NCBI GenBank assembly: GCA_027579435.1
Contig: JANBPK010000731.1
Span: 81,030-145,029 of the forward strand
Direction of reading: 5' to 3'
From: Candolleomyces eurysporus
Lineage: Eukaryota > Basidiomycota > Agaricomycetes > Agaricales > Psathyrellaceae
DNA length: 64,000 nt
In this document: piece after piece, positions 1-12,201 of the stretch
Position numbering within the stretch: position 1 is the stretch's first letter
How the letters are laid out: the number at the start of each line of letters is the position of its first letter
Program-made: the position numbers and the translations under genes
Notes under the pieces: generated by a model
Database searches by the model: none
Seen by the model: the letters and a program-made list of their open reading frames with translations, nothing else
Told to the model about the DNA's origin: nothing

Positions 1-292
1 CCTATCTCTGCTTTTTCACCGCCTGACTCGTAGTAAATCTTGGAGCGGGACGTACAAGTTGATCTCGGACACAAAAGTTGTCGTAAGTCGGACCTTCTGC
101 TAGACAATCGTCCACCCAGTCGGGAGAACGATAGGTGCACACATGATTTGTCCTTAGCTCACTTTTTCTCCGTCATACAGTGCATTATTTGAAAGTTCTA
201 CCGCTAACCCAAAGTTTTAAAGTATAGCTTTGACGTCGTATGGAAATTTGTTCTTTGTTGAATCGAGTCTACTTTCTTGAGCGATAAAACCA

Positions 293-1347
293 TCATCGAA
301 TAGATAGAAATTCCTCCACGACTAACCAGTGGCCGGTTAGGCCAATCCCTTCCTCGAACCCAACGCAGGGGTACGCGGTTGATGACGAAGCGTCGAATGG
401 GGTAAGAAGATGTGAGGACGTTGTTGGAGGGGCAGTGACTGTTTCTACGTTCCCATAATTGCGTCTCCAGTCCCTAGGCACTTCTAAAGGTTTATCGGCT
501 TCTATATCCGAAAGTTCTTCGAGGGACATCACGATTGCGGTTGCACCTGCGACATCTAGGGCTGACGGACCCTCGTAAGGGCCATGTGTGCCGAGGTCTG
601 AGTGATCGAAGCCTAAGTAGTCACGATTTCGAACGTCGTCCACGCCATCGGTTACTTCTCTTTTTTCACCGTCGGTTGATACGTCTTCGTTCTTTGGACT
701 ATTTGCACTTTTCCTCTGCGTGACGATATTATCCCTATGATGGCAGCCCGGCCCCGCAATATCTTGTTTTGGGTTGGGGGTGGGCGGTTCTGGTTCATTG
801 AATGACGAGAGCCTGTGGGCGGTTATCCCTCCGATGGCTGTGTCAGCGCTTGAATCCTGCCCGCCGATCAAAGTATAGACGATTTCAAGGTTCGTGGTAG
901 GCTCTATCTTAAGTAGAGTGGTCGATAAGAGGTTGCACAGTAGTTTGGACGATTCCCCAAGGCAGATGTATTGAACGAGCTTGAAATCTGAATGAATACA
1001 TTTATCGTTAGCTCCATGCTATTCGAATAGATTGCCAACAGCATATGATCATAAGGAAATAGTCACTTACCGCTTGACGATCCAGTCAACATGTGCTTAC
1101 AGAACGCTTCAGGTAGTATGGAGAAATATGTTTTGTAGTCCGAACCGCTGTCGCCGCTTAGAAATATATCGAAATGGACGGGGGTCTCGTCAAAGTGCTG
1201 TAGGATTGCCGTACTGGTTCTCACCAGGGTAAAAGGGGTTACAAAGGTGACTATGACACCGTCGGTATCCGATCTTTTGACTTTGATTGCGAACAGTCTG
1301 GATGGCATCTTGGTACTCTCTTCGTGGATACAGTTAGTTGCGACCAT
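293..1347 (-). CDS. Hypothetical protein, two exons, 5' end uncertain
   Basis: I do not recognise this protein. Two open stretches on the minus strand join cleanly: an exon ending at 1071, followed by GTAAGT, and an exon starting at 987 after a pyrimidine-rich CAG. The splice keeps frame and gives about 323 residues from the ATG at 1347. The open frame continues upstream of 1347 without another ATG, so a further 5' exon is likely; an ATG at 1606 in another frame is a candidate. The N-terminal part looks globular (motifs such as PVHFDIFLSGDSGS). The second half is Pro/Ser/Asp-rich, low-complexity and probably disordered. No domain, signal peptide or membrane segment is evident. Phase agreement and length are the only evidence that it is real. 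Confidence 0.45.
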
Positions 1348-4300
1348 GGACAGTCTAGAATCTTCTAGGCGTATCGGCACGGGAATGATCGTATGGTGTT
1401 CGAATTTGGGTATAGCTACCTCGGCCGAGGGCGAATAGTAGGCATAGGGTGTGCAATCTCCAATCTGATTTCTGGGTATAAAGGCGGGAGACGAAGGAGA
1501 GATCCGTCGAAGTGCTGCAATTCGCGCGTTGATGGAGTGCCTCGAAATTTGTCGACCACGGTGGAGGGAGATGAAAAGGGAGATGAAGAACGCTCTGACT
1601 GGCCATAATTGACGGCTCAGGTCTTGTCTGAGCCTCAGTCGACAATCTTCTGAGAAGATGGCATGGTAATACCACTCAAGCGCTAAAAAATGGAGGGTGG
1701 CGGAAGCGGGTCAAAGGACATAGACAAGACATGATCAGTTCTTGTTTGACGTTCGCACCGTCTTGACAATATAATCAAGAAAGAAAGAAAGAAAGGAACG
1801 GAAAAGAACGCAAACAGATTGAGGGATATTTCTTAGCCATGAAATAAGAGGCTCTCAAGATATTGAAGATATTGAAGGAGAGAAAGCTGGCAATGACGTG
1901 CGGGGGTAATCCAAGCAACATCGATCATGAGTTCAATAGGAGCTCAGGAATTACGTTCGAGCGCATGCCGATGACAGAATGAAAGGTGGAGAATCGTGAA
2001 AAGATGGGTATGTAAGGTTCATAGAGCTCACCTTCGAGTACCATCTCCCTTCTTCTTCAATCAGCATGGGCTCCGTTAGATTGGGGAACGTCACCTACTC
2101 GTCGGGAGTCTTCTTGCCCATGGTGCAAAATTCTAGGAGTAGAATAGCAAGGGGAAAGCTGAAATAAAAGTATTGGATGATTGAAGGATCGATGGATGGA
2201 CCAATGCTACAGTCGGTGATGAGTCTCTCACCACGTTACAGGTCACGGGGGGTGCGAAACCGAGAAACCCTCGTAATCATGTATATGGCGCCTGGGAGGA
2301 GTCACTCTCTTACCTTGTCTCTTACCTGGTATGTCCGCGTCTCTTTATCCCAGAAGCACGCGGTGCTCTCCTGGCTTTTGCTCCTCTTATCCTACACCAA
2401 CTCAGGACCGGTCTGAGAGAAAACGGAAAGGCACCACAACATCTCGATTTCAACGAAGACGGTCAAGGATGCGGCCTGCGGCAATAGTATTCGACTCTCG
2501 AGGTTCGATCACCTTATGATGATTTTGGGGACCTTCGTAAGTGGACGTGAATTCTGGAGCGCAAATATGAATTGAGGAAGATGAAAAGGCCCTCGCCGGA
2601 TAGAAGAGTCGGATAAACGGACGATCGCGATACGAAGGTGCCTTCCTACTCGACGTCCAGAGCTTATGCTGAGACGAATCACGAGTCGTCCAAATCTACC
2701 CCTTGACGAGTCCGTCTATCTTCTCGATTGTCATGAATTTGCCCGACGCAAGCCATGCCAATGTGAGTATTGGACCTTCCCGACGACTTTCTTCCTAATT
2801 CTTCCATAGAAAAGCCGTATTGAGAAGAGAGCACGGACGCCGCTCCGTAAGAAGACAGGAAGGAGCTGGGAAGAAGAAGAGAGCTAGAAAGTAGAAGATG
2901 AATTGCGATCGTTCGTGAATACGGACTTACAACGACCATCTATGCGGGCATACGAGCGGCTGTTAGCTGGGAGGAAAGGTGCAGCATTTGGTCTGCTGTA
3001 GCAATGGAAGCTAGCGAGGAGTAGGGAGTTTTCAATGACCTACTGCTAGGCGCTAATGCGGTGTGGACCTCTGCTCTCAATATAGAGACATGGACTGGTG
3101 GCTACCAGAAAGATGTCGGTCTTGTTAATAGGGGAGGGATAGGTCTAAAATTTAGGGAACACAATGGTCGGTGTCGATCTTCTTTCCTTTAGACACAGCT
3201 CACACCCAATCCTGGTCTCGTACCTTTTTCTATGCGTGTATACAGTGCATGAGGTTGAGACCTTGGACGACCGCTGGGAATTTCGACCTCTTGTCTTTGC
3301 ACGCGAGAACACGAACCTCCGTCGCTTTTCTCCCAACAGTATTCCTCCTGGATCTGTCGCATCTAGACGGAATCACGTTGCATCGACTATTGATAGGACG
3401 TGGTGCGTTTTGCGATGAAAGGGCTTGAAAGACCGTATGGGTTCGAATCCGCAGTCGTCATAGGCAAAAGCAGGTGGTCCCGCCCTGAGGATAGGTTCAT
3501 TCTACGACTGGTATCTAGACAGACACCCGGTTTCTTGGTGATCGGGTCGAAGAAAGGACACTAGATGTGTTTGAAATCTCCAGATGGATCTGGGCGTTCG
3601 ATTCGGCTTCTATCGACTAGCAATGCAAGCCCAACCGGCAAGTGGATACTTTCAACTCTGGATTGTTGATACAGTCCTGTTGATTACGGGCAATCCTGAC
3701 TTTTTTGAAGGAGTATGTCATCATCGGTCTGACGGTCAGTGTTAGCCACGAAATCGGGTGCTCGAGAAGATCTAGTTACGTGCTCGCACCAGATTGACGC
3801 GGCCATGCTGATAATGGGGCCAAAGGAATCCGTCCGATGGCCAAAACCGGTCTGAGAACGCGTCGCCGTGCTTGAGTCCTATCTGGTGAATAGCAAACGA
3901 ATATAGAATCTGGGTCCGAAGAAAATCTTGACGGACTCTGGGTCCAATCATGACTGTAGACTGGGATAGGGTGTACAACGATTCAAAAGTCGGATATTCG
4001 CTATTTGATGCTGGGTCTGCATGACAGGTCGACGGCTGCCTGGTTTCGTGTTCGTCTGTTCGTTGTGGACCGAGTTGGTCGGTATCGCTTCGCTCGCCGT
4101 GGCTCTTCTTGTGACAATCCAAACCATACTCCATTCAACGAGCTCCTTCGATGATTCCCCTTGGCATCCAGACACTGAGGGTTAGGCGGTTCGAAGGGAT
4201 AGGACACGACAGGTTCGAGTTAGAGAGGGACACCTATCTCCCGAAGGAGTTGGCTTATGACGGGGGATGGACACGAATACACCCTGGGGATTAACAGAGA

Positions 4301-6326
4301 GTTCATCGATGGACGAAGGGCGTACCTATCGAGGGTTTATATAGAGCTCTACTGAATGGAAATGGAGACGGTCCGGTTGCGTATACGTCCCATGGTGTGT
4401 GTTCATTAAATCGACAACGGCATCGTTGTATGGAGGGTTGTTGGTCGTGCGTGTACTTGCGGTTGGGTACACGACGAAGATGGGAATTGATGCCGAGTGT
4501 GCGCGTGGCGTGCGGAATCGTGCCTCGAGTCTTTCCATCACGCCTCACTCCCATCTTCTGTTTGTCTCAAATTCTGGAGCTAGGCCTTGTATACGATCTA
4601 TTTTTCTAGGCATAGCACCTTTAACCATCCGTCCACGAGTCTATCGATCCAATATGTTCTTACTTCCAAGGTACCCAGCCATTTCCACACCCCCGGATCG
4701 TCCAGAGCTGCTTCGAGGGCCGCCCGGTAACTCGATTTGCGTCGAAGACGAGAGGAACCTATCGCTGGATGTCAAGCAGAGCTTCCATCCCGTCCAAGAC
4801 AACCTGATGCCGAGACAAGAGGAACCTAACCCATCGTCGAGACCGTCTGTCCCGCTCAAAACTTCCCCATTATCGGCCGTATTCACGGTCGTTGGCGCGC
4901 TAGGCCGCCTCGAGCTGGCTCTTCATTCGCCTCGCATCTAAAGCATCATCAATACCACGACCATTTCCATTTGACCGTGACTTCATCGGTAGATATAAGG
5001 GGGGTTTCGCTGACATAGGTTGCAACCTTGTTTTGCTCTTGTCTCCATTGGCTATCAACTTTGCTTCGTCTCGATCCTGTCACATCGCCAAGAGGAAGTT
5101 CTCGCTACCGCGCTCTGGCGAGATGTATCGGTGTACGTCCCGGCTCTGCAAGAACGATGTCATCGTTCAAATAAGAGACGAGGGGCGTGACAAACCTATC
5201 TATGGTGCTGGGCGGAAGCAATTGGTACGCCCCACGTATATCTGACCTCGACCGTAATGTTTACCTCCTTTACCTGCTGATCTCATGCTTTCTTGGATGG
5301 ATAAGAGATGCTTGACATTTTACTATCTGAACGCCGGGACAATGCGGTTTTATATGGGTGGTACATGTGATTTATACGATTATGTTAGAGATTGGAGGTG
5401 TATAGAGGTTATACATCTCCTTGGAACACTGCAGTGAAGCTCGAATGGAATACGAAGCGGTCCGTAATTCTGATGTATGGGGCTAGTCTTTACCGTTCTA
5501 TGGAGGGTCGAACCCACCTCTGATAACTTCAGGTCTATGTGTATTCGTCTACAAGTTTCGGACGCTGCTTCTGCGTGTACCTTTAGATCACGTTGGTCGT
5601 TCCAGTTTGTCTGTTTAGTTCGAACGCGGCGGGAGGTCGGAAGTTCAGAGGTATAGCTATGGACCGGAGATTTCCTCATAGTGCCATCAAATCTCGTGAC
5701 CATGAGTGCCCCGCGATGCGTCATCGAACGAGACTGCGGTTCGGACCGCCACATCATTCCTCTGTCCCGTTGTCATGCAGTTCGCTTCTTCACAGTCGAT
5801 GAAGAGATCGGAAAGCCAATCTTTAGAACAAATAGCGCCTATTTCCGAGTCAAGCCTAGGCTCGGTACGTCTTCCCTGGCGGGTGGAACCGAGATGTAGA
5901 TCTTAAATCTGCGGGTGAGTTTTCCAATCTTTGAGTGCGTCACTTCTTACAGCGCTAGACTAGGACTATTTCAGTTTCTTCTCCTCTCACTATAGACTGA
6001 CTCAATCTTATACGTACTCAGCCTCTTACAAGGCGTGTTACTCGGGAAATTCATGAAATGAAGCTTTGCGCTCACCAGACGCTTGGTTCGTACCTGTCCT
6101 CTATTTTTNAAATATATCAGCCTTTTTTCGCTTTTTTTTTATTTTTTTCTCTCCTGTCTTTCGTCGTTCTCTTTGTGTTTTTTATTCAGGCGATGACTCT
6201 TCAAGGCACCGATGTAGATATGGAATCATACCATCGGAGCCTCCGAACAGTCATCGTAGCTCCTGGTTGCTGGTATAAAAAGAACGCATCACTGTAGCCT
6301 CCTCAGATGTTTGTTCTCGTACCGCG
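1348..6326. other. Long stretch without a recognisable gene
   Basis: Only short, mutually overlapping ORFs on both strands are present. The longest, 180 codons on the plus strand at 4399-4941, competes with antisense frames and resembles nothing I know. A GAAA microsatellite lies at about 1777-1795. A T-rich patch with an N lies at 6104-6180. Some intron-like GTAAGT...TTTCTAG spacing on the minus strand near 2885-2930 hints at an unrecognised small gene, but I could not build one. Confidence 0.4.
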
Positions 6327-7914
6327 ATGTCCGTAGGTGTTACCTCCCTTCCCGTTAACGGTCCAGTCGAAGCCGTCTATCCTCCAATGGCTAGGAGGTT
6401 TCGTCTGATGCCAAAGTACGTGTTTAGATGTACTTCGACGGTTTATTATTTGTTCTTATTCATTTTCACTGAAATCTAGGTTGTATTTACTCCCGAATTC
6501 TCGTTCTCGGGCCAAGGCCATCATCGCTCAGGATCTTGCCATTAATATGTTGATCTCGGCAAATGTGCAAGGACGTCGCATGTTAATGTGCGAGAACTGT
6601 CGCGACTCGTTCCTCCCTGTGCGTGTTCGCTTGGTTTTAGTTCGCCTAGCGCGCCGTTGCTTATGGTTGTGCTTGTTCTGGTTTAGTGCCCTGGAAGAGG
6701 CATCGAAGGCCTTTGCTCACTCTGTGTTGAAACGAGAAAACCTGTGAGTTCGAATTTTATTTGCCGCGCAAACAAACATCCTGATCAGTATTTAAGTGCG
6801 TCTGGCCTAGACTGACCGCTTTCAGAAGGGGCGATAATTTCTGCCCTTCCCTCGGCCCTCACTTCGTTGACGCTCTGACTCGCCAGTCAGCCGTCAGAAT
6901 CGACCAAGAATTCGACAATCAAGGATCCACCCCGCATTTGTTGTACTCAGATATATCGTTTTCTTCGCGTGAGTTCTCTCGAATACGACGTCCATCTCTG
7001 TCCGTCTCCGTATTTGGTTTATTCATGACGTTCTTTCAGCTCCTGGCTCCCGGTCTCCTGAATCCGAGATGATGTCGACTGAAGAACAGGCCTTCGTCAA
7101 CGACATACCGCCAATCTGGATCTCCGAAAATGCGGAAATAGTCCCCGGTCCTGCTCCTGGTGAACGTACTGCCATGCTGACCGTAGATGGCGAAGTGATT
7201 ATCGACGAATCAGACTACGACGCCTTCAACAGCGTTCCGAGCCCTGAGTCCGATGGGTCTGAAGCCCTTCGTTGCGCCGAGAGCGATAATTGGTGAGCTA
7301 AATAGTTATTCTTTTTATCATTTCTTCAGTTCCGATGAGACCTATTTGTAATCGCTCTCTTCAGATCGTACGGTTTATCCCCCCTTCACGGTCCCATAGT
7401 ATTCGTCTTGGGGCTTTAATTGACGATTCTCTTTATGTAGGACTTTACCGCTTGAAAACGCTTTTCAAACGTTAGACGGCGAGCCTCTGGTTAGCCAGGA
7501 CTTCCTCGAAGAACTGCTCTTCTTTCTGGACCCCTCTCCTCGGGGACCCCTCGGTTTGCCTGACGGCAGCGCTCTCTCGTCGCCTACTTTTGAAGCGGAT
7601 TCTTAGTAAGTATTACCTCCACGAAATGATCTTTGTCTTAGAGCCTTCGCTAAAGATATCTTTCGTACAGCCCCTTGCGCGGTACGTCCTCGAACGTAAC
7701 CTTGGAAGACGTACTGTGAGTGATTAATTCGGCGTATCTCGCGATTTTCATCTCTTCATTCTCTTTGTTGTCTTGATTCTGCATGATTTCACTTATTTCA
7801 TGGGTATTGATTCAGATGTTGACCTACAGAAACAGTTCCGACGACGCTTTTTCCACAGATACAGACTACAGTGATGTTCCCGGCTCGAGTCTCTTCGCAT
7901 TTAGCGGCTTGTAG
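6327..7914 (+). CDS. Orphan hypothetical protein, 347 aa, seven exons
   Basis: Exons 6327-6415, 6480-6743, 6826-6968, 7040-7292, 7441-7605, 7671-7715 and 7830-7914 join in consistent phase. Every donor is GTACGT, GTGAGY or GTAAGT and every acceptor is YAG. The product has 347 residues and ends ...SLFAFSGL. The N-terminal third is basic and helical and contains the pair MCENC. It is followed by a hydrophobic arginine-rich stretch that could instead be a 68-base intron, but removing that stretch breaks the downstream phase. The C-terminal two thirds are rich in Asp, Glu, Ser and Pro (for example DGEVIIDESDYDAF and SQDFLEELLFFLDP), resembling an acidic disordered or activation-type region. I do not recognise a family. 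Seven phase-compatible exons make a chance ORF very unlikely. Confidence 0.65.
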
Positions 7915-9212
7915 TACTCGCTGGATATCTGTGGGTTATTTGGGCTTGACCGTTGTTCTCGTCTTCCCGTTCCTTCGGGTTTCGAAATAGTAGTTCGAAG
8001 CGTATCAATGGCAGAAATATGTACCATATAACATAGACATTGAAGATCGTCATTTATATACATCGAGCAAGTCTGCTCAATGTTAACTGTTCTTCCATCG
8101 CACGAACTAAGCACCGATCCCTGTTCACTAAGTCGGCACAAGAACTCTGCTATTTGTGCCCTTCGATCTATGTAAGATTCTCTTGACGATCGAAGAGATT
8201 CTCAGGATGCTAGGTTCATTTTGACCGTCTTTCTATCCCACTCAGTTTGTGTAAGTAGGATGCCCTTTAAGATATATTCGTCATCTACCTCGACAGGCTG
8301 CACGCGTACGTCGGAGCTGGGGCCGTACTTGAAACTTGGAGCATAGTTTTTGCTTCTGTTTGTTTTCGGATCGACAGAAGATATATGAAACGTGGAGCTC
8401 AGATTGATGCACGTAAAAATCTTCCAGAAGCACGTCTCTCGATGGCTACGGCCATTGTATTAATATAATACGCGGAATTCCGGGAATTTTTCTACGCTCT
8501 TGAGCCTCTCGAACCTTGAAAATGGTGATTTAAGATCCGTGTATAATGCATATTTGGAAACCTATGACCATATCCTTCGTACCTGTCAGTCTTTTCTGAA
8601 TAGAAACATTTCCAACGGTATGTTACGGATATTGAGCGGACGTGCTAAATTCCAATCGCAGAGGTTTCAAAGTTTTTCGTGTCGACCCTGAGTCTTTCCG
8701 ATGAAGGCGTGCGATAGTATTGCCTAGAGCGCGGACAAGAGGGCAATCCATCTTGAATCTGGGTCTATTCCCTACTTGGTGATTGGCGGAGGGGTTAAAG
8801 CGCGGCGATAGAAGGGTTTACTGATGAAGGTGAGGCCCAATTTCCAATTCAGCGCCGCGAGAAGACGGTGGAGAGCATCAGCCGTTCGAATCTGTAGCTG
8901 TCGGTTCCTAGTTCGTTTTCTAGAACCTCTGTCGCCTCCCGCTAGCGTAGGGTGACCGTTGCTAACCCGCTTTCTAACCCTCTGACTGGCCCGGAAAGGG
9001 CTCCAGCGATCCGATTCCAAATACAGAGGTATAGTCACCTTAATTAGCTTGTCTGTCTGGACCCGAGTGAACATCTGATGTCTATTTCAAATATAGATAA
9101 TGACGGATTTCAATTGGATTAGAGACAACCGTCTATAGACTACATTTACATACAATTTGTTATACGCACGGATACGGATCTCTGTTCCTGGTGATCACTA
9201 GGTGCCTTTCAC
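7915..9212. other. Intergenic, no supported gene
   Basis: Short ORFs only, for example a 91-codon minus ORF at 7866-8141 that overlaps the end of the preceding gene and a 100-codon minus ORF at 8772-9074. I found no phase-consistent splicing and no recognisable motif. Confidence 0.4.
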
Positions 9213-9809
9213 TTAAAATTCGGGAAGGGGGCCGAACATGTCTTCCCAATGAGTACGCACCCATCTATTTGACCCTTCGTGAGTATAGGAGCTTCGTCGA
9301 AGCTCAAGTCTATGTAGAATAATGAATACTTACTGGCCCACCTCTGTGATGATGTAGTCGGCTTCGTTCCTTCTTAAGTGCGTGTAGGAGTTAGTTGGAG
9401 AGGAGGTAGGCCCGTTAGCCCTGCCGTGTTTCATAATGGCTATGGCGCCCATCCAGGGGCAGCCGAAGATAGCCTTTACGGTACGATTCAGCGGGGTGGT
9501 ACCAGTGTGACTGTCTACGAAGATGCGATATGTGAATGGAAGAGGGTGTCCGGTTGAAGAGCTGGCCGTTAAAAAGTAGCTGACGTATCCGTCAGGAAAA
9601 AGTACGCTGAGGTCGACCTCTTCCCTGGCCAACCTGTCGTCTGTTCTGGAAAAGGTCCAAGCCTCCCATACTTCGGCCCTGGGGCCTACGACTGGGAGAA
9701 CGATGATCTCGAGTTTCCTTTCCTGATGAAGCCACGACGGTTGAATGGGTATTGATGATGGATATGTGACCAATGCCTTCATGTTAAGCACAAATAGATT
9801 CGATCGCAT
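9213..9809 (-). CDS. Small hypothetical protein, at least 175 aa
   Basis: An exon from 9809 to 9334 ends at a GTAAGT donor. It joins an exon 9264-9213 that reads QWVRTHWEDMFGPLPEF and then a stop, in correct phase, for 175 residues from the ATG at 9809. The sequence is a mixed globular protein with no signal peptide or membrane helix; the central part (DGYVSYFLTASS, TYRIFVDSH) looks beta-rich. The ATG lies directly after a TAAG, so an upstream exon is possible. Short proteins of this general look are common hypothetical genes in mushroom genomes, but I cannot name the family. Confidence 0.45.
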
Positions 9810-10377
9810 CTTAGCGGTCGTAGAACTTACACAGCGTATGCCCTGCGGAGGATACGAAGAAGATCTATGCTAGTACAGAAGCGCGTCTAGTAAGTATGGG
9901 TTCTTCCTCTGACTCCGGTGGATGGTTAACCTACCAATTGGAGAGTTGACTCTGACATGACAGGCTCTTCAACGCTTATCGTTGCGAATCCGCTTATATC
10001 GACTTAGATTCGTTGCAATTTCCGAGAGTATGTTCGAGAGGCTGACTGAAGAGGTGCAGAGTAGAAATGGCGGAGGATAAAGATATCGAAACGGGGCTGG
10101 CATACAGCATTTTTATACCCTTAACTATGTGTCGAATTTGGCAACAAAAAACATGATTCGTGAATGTTTACATGGGGTCCGCTACCGACAAGGATATCTG
10201 AATATACACATATGAAACGCTGCATGATTCATCCCTAGTCATTTGTCTCTGTGGTCGCTCCTGCGAGCCTGATATTTGTTTTGTACATGCGCATCTGATG
10301 GACGTATCCTGAGCTAAGATATATAAAAAAGTCAGCGATCAACATGTTACGGTTCACAAGTCATGAGGGAATACGAA
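9810..10377. other. Intergenic, nothing seen
   Basis: No supported coding sequence or structural element between the small hypothetical gene and the 3' end of the next minus-strand gene. Confidence 0.4.
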
Positions 10378-11835
10378 TCAGTCAAAGCGACGTCTGAGGC
10401 GTCCCTGTGATAGACGATCAGGTACATCTCTCCGGTTATGGCTTAGATCGCTGTCTACGCCTTAAAACGTGAGCTTCAGCCCATATATTGATTTACGATC
10501 GCACCCCCCTTCTCGAGCTCATTTCACAGGCAGAACGTCCAAATAAACCATTTACCTCAATACAAACGGCTCGCCTATTCGTATGTATGTTCCATCGATG
10601 TCGTGAAACATAGACCAATCGATAACCTCAAACGAGGGTCCTCGATATGGCTTGTGCGGCCTCAGCGGATCTGTAGTACGGAAGGTTAGCGGTATCAACC
10701 GCCGAAATTCGAAACAATTAAAGATTGAGAAAGAACGAAGAAAAAGAAAGAGTTAAAAATGGAGAGATGTACCTTCCCTGATCCTGTCGATTACCCAGCA
10801 CTCTCTGTCCCCTAGGAACCTAGGTCCAATTTCGCCTGAGGAATATCTCCGAATCCCATGGGGTGGTGCGTATAGAAGCTCAAATGTATGGCCATGGGGA
10901 GAGTGGGTGGTCGTATACTCTCCATTTTCGCACCTCCTTTTCCATGATCTCGGTCCGGGCATGGACAGGGCCAATTTCTCTACGAATGTGGAACGGGCGA
11001 ACGGAGCAACAGCTCTTTCACCCGTCATGTAGCAAGTTAGAGGTGCTGTACGATTGAAGTTCGTATTTTCAAAATTAATGGAGCGTTTGCGTCGTAATCG
11101 GATGGGGAGGGAGACGAAGTAAACGTTTCGGTACGATTCCGCGCGTCGAGCATGGTCAGATTGTAGGACGAATGATGGCCACGAAAAAGACGTACTAATT
11201 CCCGCGCCGAGTATATGACGGTATGGCTCGTTCCTAATCAGACGGACGACCACTTTTCGGGTAGATCGACCGTCTTCCTTTACATAGACAAACTTATAAC
11301 CCCTGTGTGGCCTGAAATGAGAGCTGCGCTCTCCGGTCAAGCTCCAGGTTCCTGCATCCTCGTAGTGAGAACGATGCACTGCATTTCTGATGGATCGGTG
11401 TAGAGATCTGCTCTCGATGGGCAATAAAATATCAAATCCGTCGTCCTCGAGCAAACGCTGGATGTGATAGATTCTCGATATGTCGGCGCAGACGTTCAAG
11501 GGACAACCTTCTGTCGGGCTCCGGAGGAAGAACCTCAATACAGCTTCTCCGTGAATAGCGGCTGATCTCCCGTCCATCAAAGCCAGGAAGCTAGATGCTC
11601 TTTGAATATAGTTCTCGACGAAGGCTACGAAATCCCATGTTCTATGACTGTAGCTTTCCAGCAAGTATCTGAGGCGAACGTTCAACCGCCCCAACATCTG
11701 TACTTGGGATATCTCTAGGCGATCCAAAAAGGCCTTCAACAGATCGATCTCAGAGCGTAGCAAAAAGAGTTCCAGCGGACCCATAGTGCGAAGTTTGAGA
11801 GCTCGAACGAAGAAGCATGACAGGCTATATAGCAA
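10378..11835 (-). CDS. F-box-like protein with degenerate nucleotidyltransferase-like domain, 416 aa
   Basis: Three minus-strand exons (11835-10773, 10670-10556, 10450-10378) join in phase and give 416 residues ending GRLRRRFD. The layout matches a fungal family I know only as hypothetical: an F-box-like helical start (LLRSEIDLLKAFLDRLE ... RYLLES), then a segment equivalent to the family's ISGS-x-ALQFF and SDLDLYV motifs. Here these read IHGEAVLRFF and PLNVCADI. The Gly-Ser of a nucleotidyltransferase fold has become Gly-Glu, and the Asp-x-Asp metal-binding pair is gone, so catalysis is unlikely. The C-terminal part (ECWVIDRIRE, then FEVIDWSMFHD) matches the usual end of the family. It is a relative of the plus-strand gene at 18289. 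Assignment to the family is inference from motif order. Confidence 0.6.
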
Positions 11836-12201
11836 TGTTTGGTCTTGTTGATCATAGTTGGTTCAGAGCCGCGTCCTCAATTCAAACACTGCCTCCGACC
11901 ACATCCTTTCTGCTGCATCCTGCCACCCATAAACGATTCGACACTGCAACGAAGTGAAGATTCAGTTTCGTGTCTGTGGCAGTGCTTCAGCTACCTACAA
12001 ACACTTCCTTTCGAGGATTCTAGTCGATTGAATCAGAAGATGTCGTCCTGCCAGTTCGCTAGACCGGTATACGACGGGATCTGCTCGCCCGAGTCACCTT
12101 AGCTGACTGGCTATTGATCAGGAACAGAGAGCTCGACAAGTATAAAAAAAAAAAAAAAANGAAAANTATGATCCTGCACCATCTTGGCTTCCTCTTTCAT
12201 T
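11836..12201. other. Short intergenic gap with A-run and two Ns
   Basis: It lies between two divergently transcribed genes, so it probably holds both promoters. An A-run of 17 bases at 12143-12159 is followed by an N at 12160 and another N at 12166. An 87-codon plus ORF at 11839-12102 has no support. Confidence 0.4.

Noticed and set aside
3370..3460. A possible tRNA, because GGTTCGAATCC occurs at about 3440-3450.
   Set aside because: The T-arm does not pair beyond two or three bases and no matching D-arm, anticodon arm or acceptor stem is present.
4399..4941. A 180-codon plus ORF as a gene.
   Set aside because: Overlaps several antisense ORFs of similar quality and shows no domain or splice support.
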